DNA from: Cymbomonas tetramitiformis
Taxonomy: Eukaryota > Chlorophyta > Pyramimonadophyceae > Pyramimonadales > Pyramimonadaceae
NCBI GenBank assembly: GCA_001247695.2
Contig: LGRX02033451.1
Span: 53,761 to 117,760, forward strand
Direction of reading: 5' to 3'
DNA: 64,000 bases
Part shown: positions 32,630 to 42,304 of the stretch, one piece after another
How positions within the stretch are numbered: position 1 is the first letter of the stretch
How the letters are laid out: every line of letters begins with the position of its first letter
The notes under the pieces: generated by a model
What the model was told of the DNA's origin: nothing
Databases searched by the model: none
The model's input: the letters and a program-made list of their open reading frames with translations, nothing else
Made by a program: the position numbers and the translations under genes

Positions 32630-35600
32630 TGTGATATATAAGTCACCAGAGAAAGCATTGCAATCAGCACAATGCTGTCTAGACTCACAAAGATGAGTAA
32701 TATATATTGGAGGCACAATGTGACCTACGCTAAAATCGCGTATGCTCGGGCACTGTATTGTGACCTGCGCTAAGATCGTGTATGCATGGACACAACATGA
32801 CTTGTGCCAATGACGTGGACATATTTTATGCCACGACATCACATCTAAATCAATAAATCGCTCAGAGAGAAGGTGTTGACATTAGTGTAGCACCATTATA
32901 TATATAGTCATGAGGATTTTAAGGAAGACACAGTCTCTCCGATATTGACAAACATGGTACACATATTACCATGCTCTCTGATCATATATTGATATCCCAC
33001 AGCATACGATGATGGTAATAGCAAACCACTTCGCCGCTGAAGGGTAGTGTTATATATATACACCACATGCTTGGGCATTATATGACCCACGCTAATGACG
33101 TGGATTCGGGCTGCATCCCAATAACTGCAATGTACCTTTGGTGCAATGGGCTGCAACCCGAGAACTGCTTTCCAGCTTCATAGAAAGCTTCCACGTCATC
33201 ACATAGAGGTCGGACCTCTGTTGTATTTGAACGGCGCTTGACAACCGCCTAGCAATACACTTCCTTGAGGGGGGAAGAAGGTAAGCTAGAAATACAACTA
33301 AAAACCAAATAAATAATAAAGACAAATAATAAAACAAGTAAGTTGCATCATTGTTTTTGTTTTGGTAAGCCTGACTGTATACAGTCAAACCATGCAGAAC
33401 TCCATGAAGTAGACACATACATCAGCCATGACATACATATGAGCTTGATTTTGAAGACCTAGACATTGTATACATCTGGTCTAGCATATATCCAGACTAG
33501 AATTGTATACTGACACGGTGCAAGCACTATAGCCTCTGCCACCGATGATCATTGAAAAGGGCAACCATTCTTGATATTTCATACATATCATCTGATTGTA
33601 TCATTAAAGGTGTCAAGAGTACTCAATGCAATATGCAGGCCACGGTCTGAGTACAACACCTAGAAAGGTCAAAGCCACTGAGCTGACCAATGCAGCATAA
33701 ATGCTAGCTGCCTCGAAGGCTATACAATAAGCCTATTGCCCTTATGTCTTGATATGTATCCGTGTATTGGCATCTCTTTGAGGTAATTATGCCTACTTAA
33801 TGAGCCATACCAACCATCTTGTCTTCATTGATCATTACATATCTGATCATATCGCCATTGAGCAATGCCTATTCTGTGAGATTATATATCACAAGGCATT
33901 TCATTAGTGCACATTAAACAATTGTAGTGCAACAAGAATCATCAGCTCTTAATCATACCAAAAGGTTGAGTTGTTGTCAATTGGTTTTTCAGACACCATT
34001 TCTCAGAGGTCTATTCATCATGAAAGACAGAGTCTGTGCAATCATGGCTATTCAGCCTCCGACATAGCTGGCATAGCTATTTAGCTTATGACCCAACCGT
34101 TGTTAAGCAGCCTCCACATGGCTGAAAAATGGCAAGCAATCTTCGGTCATTCTTGGGCATAGAGCAATAAAGCACAGCCAGTCCAGGATGTTTATCCCTA
34201 AATTCTCCAAGAGTTATTCATGTTTTTCATGTGTCATATGAAAACAGCTAATATACCGCCCTATGATGGGAGTCATCTCCTTCAGCAAGGGGAAGTGGTT
34301 ATGCTGTAAAGTTGACCAATCTGATCATCATAAAAGTGACAGACAGATTTGAAAAAATCGATTGAAACTTGTATTGAAATGACTATTCCTTAAGATAAGG
34401 TATTGCACCTAAGGGAATAAAGGTTTCATCCTCTGAAATAGGAAAGGAGTTTTTCATTGACTCTAGTTCCTGAATCCAGAATCACATAGAAAATATATTC
34501 TATCCTGTACATATACAAGTACATTAGATTCAGATTCTGAGCATACAAGTGGATTTGAATGCACTCAGGTATGTACTGAGTTGCAATTGTCCAAAGTTTT
34601 CACTCTGACATCATTACTTATTTGTGGAATAGCATATAATGGTATAAACCATCCACATATTGATTGACATCATACTTGTGGTTCATATCATTCTGGCACA
34701 TAAGACACGCATGCTTCATTGAGGAATCATGACTCTCTGAAAGTTCATTCTGGAATGCTTTGAAATTTGTTGTCTCGACCATTAGGCCACGAAGTCTTGG
34801 GAAAAGCCAGACTTCCGCAATCTGCAGCTGGTTTCCAAGCGCAGTTCATCCTCATTCTGGAAAGTGACAGAAATTTTATAGTCATAAAACAAGTCACAAC
34901 TCTATCGGATTGAAATGACACATTCATCATTCATACTTCTTTATCATAACAAGTCTCTGAATAGTGTTTGCCCAAAAATAAAATGGGCACCATTTAGATA
35001 AGTGATCATGTGCTGAAGAATATACACATATCACTAGGCAATGCCATGTTCTATTCATAATGAAATGACATGTCAGCCATCCATCAACTACGAAAATACA
35101 ACTCGTAGTAAGTTGTTGTCATTACGGACACTTCTTGATTGACTCCCCATTAGCTTCGATACCAAAGTTAGCTTCGGTACCATCACTGATTTCTTTGTTC
35201 ATCATGACAATCATTTTCCAAAACCATCGATTGTCTAAAGTTGGGCACACTATAGTGACCCTGAATTGACAAATGTATGTGGGCTGCAACCCAACAACTG
35301 CATTTGACATCATCTAGCAATTCCCACATTTAAAATCGACAGGCATATTGCCAATATGACGTAGAAGGAATCAATGTTCAGATTGACATTGTTACCTCTA
35401 AAGCATTCGATGAGAATCTCAGTCTGATTCTCTATCAAACCATTTTTTCACATAACATAATGATTGAATAACATCCTCCGTCACCATCTGATTGGTTTGA
35501 TACATCTCTTTTTGCGAGGGGGAGGAAGAGTATAGATTCATTCATTTTCATACAGCTGCCACACCTTACATCATTGTGATTTTGCTTGGAAAATTAAAGA

Positions 35601-37751
35601 TCTTATCAAAAGTTCCAGCATCTGTGTATAGCAGCCATAAAGTTGATGACACGGTACATCATGCCGATTGAAACATCAAATGAAGTCTTATTTAACTTAT
35701 TGACACATAAAGTTCATTATGAAGAAATCATAGATGCATATTTCTCCTGCTCTATCATATTATATGAAGGGCACTGACATAGGAGAACGATGGTTTTTCA
35801 AATGTGAATAAGCTATATTGTAAGCTTACGACCATCACTTTGACGTCAACAGCCTGAGATGCTGATTATCGAAATTCAAGAGTTGAAGGATTTGATGAAT
35901 CAACCTTGATACATGTGTTTTGATTGGTGAATTGTCGATCCATGGTTTCTCCCCAAATCTAGAGAAGCTGGCACACAAGTTGTTGCCAATGTCTTAAGGA
36001 AAGCATCTGAGCAAAGGATTGCCAGTTGTGCCATCAGGCATCGAATTTCATAGACAGCAAAGCCGAGTGAGTAAATCCGCCACTCTAGCTATTTGCCCGT
36101 CATTCCTTCCAGGTTCATGACAAGAGACAATTCATCAAAGTCATACACCAATGCATAAGTCGCATGCATGGTTGCACAGTTTGTATCCGAATGCCATTCC
36201 ATCAAGGTTAAGCATCTTGACAGTAACTCTGGCCAACCAAAAGCCTTCATGTCTTCGGATATCTTGAGCGTTCTCATTTCCAGCTCCATTATGGACTAGG
36301 AAGCATCATGACTGTGCCTCGCCAGGACGCTAATCCTCAAAGCCGCAACCTTGAGGGGAGCCTTATGAGACAGTGACCTTTGGCTTGTGGGGCGTCAACC
36401 CCTTATCAAATCAGTGAACACTTGTTAACACCTGGATAAATTTATCATGATGCAACTTAAGTGGGATTATAAGTTCCATATAATCATATTGTCTACGTGT
36501 GCTGAAGGCATAACTGCCGCATATGATTACAATAGGTCGCAGCTTCTATAACATTGTGGCTTCTGAGTCAAAAGCTGATAGCCAATGACTTTTGCCAATA
36601 ATTGCCGACCAAATAATAATCAGACCGTGGAAACATGTACCCAAGAGGTTTTCGTCCATCGGTCACATATATATAACAGGGCTGCATCCCAAGAACTGCA
36701 GGGCTGCATCCCAAGAACTGCAGGGCTGCATCCCAAAGACTGCGATGCACCTTCGGTGCAATGGGCTGCAACCCGAGAACTGCAGGGTTATATCCCTAAC
36801 ATTTTTTTTACCCTGCATCAAATTGATATGACAGGAGCAGGAATTGATCCTTCCTTGCTAAGGTGTAGTGAGCCTTGTATAAATCATACCCTTACACAGA
36901 TACGCATATGCGGGTACCAATATCTGTGAAAAAACTGCTAATGCTACCTTTGCCAAGACCGTGGTTTGTCATCGGATTCTGTGACCAGTAAATCCGCGCT
37001 ACCGGATAACTGAGGTGGACGGAGTTGTGATCCTGAGTTATGCTTGACACACATAACTAAAACGAATTTCACATTAGTACGTGGCGAATCCATTCTCACT
37101 CATCGCGACAGATGTTCGTCAAAGCGTGCGTACTGGACCATAAAAGGAGTTTGGCAGACGGGTGAGGATTTAAAGTGGACTTATAAAGACCCTCCGATAT
37201 CTCGTAAGCAGGGCCTTCTCCGTTTGCATTAAAACAAGCCCCAAAAATCGGGCTCCCCATCGCTACCTGTGAACCTCCATAGTAGCTTCAGGAGGGGAGG
37301 AAGGGTTGGGTGCACTATATCAGGCCGAGAATCGTTCGATTATAAATTGTTAAATCGTGGGATCATCGATCGCGCAAAGCGACGACGGCTAGCGCAAATA
37401 ATCCGTAACGTATACTTCGGATGCTTTGAATCGTCACTCTGACGCACGATACGTATGGATCAATCAGTAATCCAGCGTCAATCTGCATCACGAAACGCAA
37501 TTCATTGAACCTTGAAACGTCACTCTGAAATACGATACGATTTCCAGAAAGGTGGGCTACATCCTAAGAACTGTAAGGTGAGGGACTAAAGTGGACTCAG
37601 TTCCCCCCAATAACCTAAAAACACCATGAGGGACGCCTCAAATCGGTGTAAGAAGACTGGTACCAGCAAGAAGCGACAACAACAAAGACATCATAGACAT
37701 ATACAAAGGTATGCCCGTTGTGAGGTCACAACGCTTTTAAGAGGGGAGATC
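32630..37751 (+). other. Non-coding interior of G, right part
   Basis: AT-rich with frames below ~115 codons and no domain recognised. Holds two or three copies of a ~42-bp GTGACCT-CGCTAA-ATCG phrase (32720-32800), dispersed GGGCTGCATCCC/AGAACTGC units (33110-33165, 35281, 36680-36800, 37552), three purine-rich tracts (near 33263, 35515, 37293) and a terminal AAGAGGGGAGAT polypurine tract at 37739-37750. Confidence 0.6.
36680..36800 (+). repeat. Tandem GGGCTGCATCCCAAGAACTGC units
   Basis: Three adjacent 22-bp copies and then two diverged ones (CCCAAAGACTGC, CAACCCGAGAACTGC) separated by a short hairpin GCACCTTCGGTGC. Single copies recur elsewhere in G. Confidence 0.75.
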
Positions 37752-38399
37752 TGTCAGGGTCATGACCGATGACATATGTGTCATACATGTCATACCTGTC
37801 ATACCTGTCAGACATGTCATACCATGTCATGTCATGTCAGTCGGTCGCGTCATATATTTATGACAGTCGACAGTATGGTCGACCATGACTGTACATGTCG
37901 AGTCGCGTCATATATTGATATGACATTCGTCAGTACGGTCGACGATGACTGTACAGGTCGCCAGATGATAATGTCATATTATCAGGCATCCCTGTCATCG
38001 AGAGTTCGTAAGTCGAACTCGATGATGGCAAAGCAAAGATACATCTTGAATAACAAACAAGAACCATCTTGGCTTTTAGCATGCGCGGAACTCGCATGCG
38101 CAGCATGAACGAACTAGTCGTTTCCACAATGCTGGTCGTTCAACCTACGTCTCGGGTTCACAACCCAATGGCGGTACCATCTAAGATGATGGGAGACGTA
38201 TGGTACTTAAGTGAGGAAGCGTTGTGCTTCAGCAGATCTTCTTACAGAGACTGCACTCACAAACCCGCTCATCCGTTCACTTGCATTGCTGTCCAACTTT
38301 GCAGTGTTTCTTTGTATACTGATAATATATTCACGGCGCCTGTATATACAGCCGTATCAGTGTATATACAGCCGTATCAGTGTATATACAGCCGTATCA
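37752..38399 (+). repeat. 3' LTR of element G
   Basis: 648 bp, uninterrupted. Differs from the 5' copy by a handful of substitutions and by having three rather than four copies of the terminal 20-bp unit. Confidence 0.9.
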
Positions 38400-40276
38400 A
38401 CCAGGCCCCTGACACCACCGCCGACCACGAGGGTCGGCATCGCCGTAGCACTGAACAGAAACGTAGCCACCATGAAAAGAGTGAGTGCAAATTCACCGAT
38501 GCCAAATGGCCTGGAGCCTCTGGGGACTCCGAACCGCCGAAACGCTGCAGTCGTCGGCGGTGCACCCCCCTCAATTTCAGTCAGGCAGACACCAGGAGGG
38601 TAGTTGGAGCCCTCCCCATCATCATCGGAGTCACAGACATCAACAGGCTCAGGGTCAATGTCAAACCAGTCAGGGTGGACAGTGTTGAATGTTTTGAAAG
38701 AACTGCCAGCAGGAGCCATCGGGCCGAGAGACAGAGAGGCAGACGGCGGCACAAAGGTGGCACGGTTGACTTCATGCAAGTCAACCGGCTCACCATGCAC
38801 AGGTGCAGAGGCCTTCGGCAGCAGCTGCTTGTCAGTGGTCGGCTCAGCAACACCACCAGCAAGCGGACCGCTGACCGCAGCAAATGCAACACGGCCAATA
38901 GAGAGATGCTCGGCAGGTGCAGACTCAGCAGAGGCAGCAGCATCCTGGAACTGCTTGACAGAGCCGTAGGTTTTGGAGCAAAGGAGTGTGCACTGTGCAG
39001 ACAGTTCACAGATTTCGGGTTGCCCCACGAGAGCACACAAGTGCTCCATAGACCCTTCATCCCCAGCGTCATAATACCGCTGAAAACGAAGGGTAAGCAC
39101 GTCGGAGTCATAAGACTCGACGGCTCGGCAGTAGGATGCCGAGATGGACAACGGGTGAGTGTCCTTGTGAGGACACTCACTGAGCCAATGCTTTGACCCA
39201 ACGGCGCGGCACTTCTCGTGCCTGCACGTTGGGACAAAGGTGCCAGACCGCTTGTCAAAAGCCACCTCCTTAGAGGCGGAATGAGCAAGTGGTTGCACTC
39301 CAGGTCGGTGGAAATTGCGCGGAGTGTGCTTCCCAGGGGGCGGCTTGGAGCCATCCCTCTTAAGGGAATCCACATCCCGCTGCAACTTGACCAACTGAGA
39401 ACTGAGCCGCTCAATGGCCGAAGCCAGGCCAGTGTCAGTGGTGCAAGATGCTACAGACATGGGGCGCCCTGCAGTGCGCTTGCCCGAGAGCCGCCCGCAG
39501 CGGTACTGCTCGCGCACGCGTGCCTGCAGGGTGAGCAGAGTCACAGCCGCACGCTGGTCAGCTCGAGCAAACGAGTCAACCAGCGTGGCGTAAGCCGGCC
39601 CAGATAGAGCAGAGAGGAATTGTCTCTTAACAGCGTCTTCGGGCAGCGTCTGCAGACGCTGTGCATCCCGAAGACAACTGTTAAAAAGACGAATGCCAGA
39701 GTCAGGGTCATGCTCATCCGAGATTCTCACCTCAAGCAGCTCAGCAAAAGACTCGAATGGAGTCGAATCATCAGCAAGCATACGCACCACCTCGAGGGTG
39801 GCACGTTTGCCATCAGCAGGAACATCGGCTCCAGAAGCCTCTACCCAATTACGGGCAGGAGACCCTGGCGCAGTCAGCAGCAACAGCACAGAGTACAGGA
39901 GCTCATTGGCAGCAGGCATGACAGGGACATCAGCAGCAGTCAGCTCAAACAGGGGTGCAAATGCCTGTGACTGCAGCTTGAAAAGCTGCTGAATTTCGGA
40001 GATCAGTTGTGAAAAAATGTCCGAAGCCGACGATTCATTGCCACGAAATTTTGCCGTCTTGTCTCCCAAAACCTTAGTTGCTGCTGTCTTCGCGCACTGC
40101 ACATCAAAGGAATATTTCCGTAACCGCTGCACGAGCGTCGCAGCCGCAGCTGACTCGTCAGATGTAGACAAATGCGGTGTTGTGGGGGTAGCCGAGTTTA
40201 ATGCCCCAACATCATCGAAAATAGTTGCTAATTTACGCGCCCTAGCGCGTGTACGTGGCCTCTGCGGTGTATCCAT
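38400..40276 (-). pseudogene. GAG N-terminal part of element C, cut by G
   Basis: Starts at ATG 40276 (MDTPQRPRTRARARKLATIF, the family start). Contains the capsid-like core (LTAPGSPARNWVEASG, EDAVKRQFLSALSG), zinc knuckle C-x4-C-x6-H-x4-C (TCRHEKC...HWLSEC), and the hydrophobic helix FALTLFMVATFLFSATAMP at about residues 593-612. The frame then runs into element G at 38399. The remaining C-terminus is at 20805-21119. Uninterrupted by other stops, so the gene was intact when G inserted. Confidence 0.87.
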
Positions 40277-40654
40277 TTCCAAAATGACGGTGAGATCGGG
40301 AGCGTGGGCTAGTGTGGCGGCAGTAGAGAAACCAGCGGATGCAGCGGCCAATTCCTGCAGAAGTCTCAGCAATAAAAACAACATCAAACAGGTCATGAGC
40401 CGATTGGCTAAAAGTGGTTGCGACCCACAATACGCGGAATGCCCTCTCCACCGGCCAGGTGAAACGTAAAAAGAAGCCATAGCGAGCGACGATACTGCTG
40501 CCGAAAAATGTCCCAAACTGATCTCCACCTCAAGGAGAGGCCATACCGCGGAAAGGTCAACTACTGCCTAAGGGGGCGCCCACCCCATCTCTGTGTCAAA
40601 ACTTAGCCAAGCATGGCAACAGCTAGGCGCTGTGCCATCAGAATTACCGGGAAA

Positions 40655-40672
40655 GTGGTGACGCGCATAACC
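40655..40672 (-). promoter_or_regulatory. Primer-binding site of element C
   Basis: Element sense GGTTATGCGCGTCACCAC next to the 5' LTR; matches the initiator tRNA-Met half-molecule site in GGTTATG and CACCAC. Confidence 0.6.
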
Positions 40673-40907
40673 TGCGAGAACAGGTGTTCCGCTCGGTGAA
40701 AACGAACTGGCTAAGCTCCATAAACAGTCCGGCCGAGTGCTTTTATCATGCATCTCGGAAACCCGGATAATACGAAATAATGACTGACTGTACAGTACTA
40801 CTGTACTGTCATCCTAGCTACTAGCGGAGTCACGGTTCCGATCAGAGACAGGTCAGGCTAGGGGCTATCAGAGCCCATAATAATAACCCTGAACCTAAAG
40901 TCTAGCA
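40673..40907 (-). repeat. 5' LTR of element C
   Basis: 235 bp, TGCTAGACTT...TCTCGCA in element sense, followed outside by AATTC. Confidence 0.9.
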
Positions 40908-40966
40908 AATTCTGATATTCTAGAAACACGTGCCAGGCTCTCACGTACAAGCCCAAATTTCTAACA

Positions 40967-41498
40967 TGTAAAAGATAAAAACACCAGTATAATATATTCA
41001 TCAAAAGATTAACAAAATCACCAAAAGTACGAATTATTGTACAAAACTGTGAGCAGAGCCGTCTTAGCAATCTAGCACTTGGCACGCGAACAGCCACCTA
41101 GCACTTGCGAAGGCAAAACAATAATGAGTCCACTAGTCCTGACCTGCGGTCAGAGCCTACTTATTCTCCAGTCAATGTCACATCTGTAAAAACTTGTAAC
41201 ACGCTTCCGCCCTGAAATCTTCATCTACCAATAGGATGTCACTATTCTATGCCAGCTTTAATGATGCAGGTTACCACTCCCCATCTTCTGACTGACACGT
41301 CAGTGACAGTATTGTAGCTGGCATATCTTCTTATCACTTCACAGTCATCCTACAATGACCATATCTTCTTACCCAAGCCTGCTACCCTCAAGCAGTTGTA
41401 ACGCGCGAGGTTTGTCATACTCGTCATGATTGTCACGCTTGTCACCAGTTGGACAACCCCGGCTTCGGTACCACGAGAAGCCGGCGTTTGTTACAGCT
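40967..41498. other. Spacer between the two F LTR copies
   Basis: 532 bp of AT-rich DNA with no gene. It has no polypurine tract or primer site at the LTR edges, so it does not look like the interior of an F element. A short hairpin CCCCGGCTTC/GAAGCCGG is near 41457-41484. Confidence 0.5.
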
Positions 41499-41572
41499 GT
41501 CGCAAACGCGTGCATATGATGGGACAAATATTGATAGTCCCGAGTAACTTCGATGCTCGCATGTATATATTT

Positions 41573-41754
41573 TGTTGGATATACCCCTAGGACCCGGGAT
41601 ATATTCACTCAATGATAGGTTTTCTCAGAATGTAATAAAGTTGATAAGTTAACCCGATATAACGGGCATAAACAGTTAGGGTTCAGGTTCGGGTGACAGT
41701 CATACACACTACTATAGGAAGAGTCACAAAGTAAGCGGTGTGACCATTCCAGCA
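41573..41754 (-). repeat. 3' LTR of element E
   Basis: 182 bp, plus-strand TGTTGGATATACC...CCATTCCAGCA. CACCACC follows at the internal edge, as in the other family members. Confidence 0.9.
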
Positions 41755-41864
41755 CACCACCTAGTGTGGTGATTGGCCAGCCGAAGTGGAAACCTGCGAA
41801 CAAACACCATCTACAGCGGTGGAAACTGAGTACTAAGGGAAGGCCTGTCCTTTCTGGCAGGGCT

Positions 41865-42119
41865 TGCGAGAAAGACAGATCCGCTGTCCGGCTAAGCTCG
41901 CTGAGCATCAAACTGATAATCACATAAACAGTGTCTGGCCGAGGCTTTATGCTCTCGGAAACCCAGACAGTGAAGCAAGACTGTACTACTGTACTGTACT
42001 ACTGTACTGTACTACTGTACAGTACAGTGCTAGGATGTCACGGACACGATACGGAAGCAGGGTCAGGCTAGGGGCTAGTCAGAGCCCATAATAACTAAGC
42101 CTAAACCCGAAGTCCAGCA
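41865..42119 (-). repeat. 3' LTR of element D
   Basis: Plus-strand TGCGAGAAAGAC...AAGTCCAGCA with a longer ACTGTACTACTGT tract than the 5' copy. Confidence 0.92.
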
Positions 42120-42304
42120 CACCACCCGTGGGTGTGACTACCTAGCAAAGCAGGTACAGGATATACAGCCACGAGATAATAAACAAACACCTAACATTCA
42201 CTTCGGTGGAAACCGATCACTTCTAGCTGGGTGCCGGGGTCTTGACCCGGTCATCCCACTACTGGGCTAAAGCTAATCAAGCTGCCAGGATAATCGAAGT
42301 AAAC

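Larger units (their letters stand above)
21120..38399 (+). mobile_element. Element G: large non-coding LTR retrotransposon
   Basis: LTRs: 21120-25389 (interrupted by A) and 37752-38399, TG...CA, about 650 bp each. Target duplication ACCAG at 21115-21119 and 38400-38404, inside the GAG gene of C. PPT-like AAGAGGGGAGAT precedes the right LTR and TGGTATTCTCGTCC follows the left LTR, so G lies on the plus strand. The internal region has no long open frame: a large derivative (LARD-like) or a fully decayed element. Near-identical LTRs argue for recent movement despite the lack of coding capacity. Confidence 0.88.
20378..40907 (-). mobile_element. Element C: GAG-only LTR retrotransposon, interrupted by G
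   Basis: LTRs 20378-20620 and 40673-40907 (243 and 235 bp; the left has an extra ~8 bp). Target duplication AATTC at 20373-20377 and 40908-40912. The unoccupied site GAAATTCTGATATTCTAG is at 49361-49378 in the sister F LTR. Its GAG gene is on the minus strand and is split by element G at an ACCAG duplication. No reverse transcriptase or integrase is present. Confidence 0.9.
20212..40966 (-). repeat. F-type LTR, left copy, split by element C
   Basis: A ~220-bp LTR-like repeat (TGTCGCAAACG...TTTCTAACA on the plus strand) is present as 20212-20377 and 40908-40966. Element C with its AATTC duplication separates the halves. The same repeat, without C, is readable around 41499-49421. No matching duplication flanks it (TACGT left, TGTAA right), so it is not a clean solo LTR. 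Confidence 0.8.

Noticed and set aside
35620..35660. Possible copia RT YVDD-like motif (GTTGATGAC) in G
   Set aside because: Stops close by in every frame and no neighbouring RT motif; chance match.
38069..39196. 375-codon plus-strand frame
   Set aside because: Joins the G LTR with the antisense of element C's GAG across the insertion junction; not a gene.
20212..40966. Left F LTR as a solo LTR with target duplication
   Set aside because: Flanks TACGT and TGTAA do not match, and no polypurine tract or primer site borders it.
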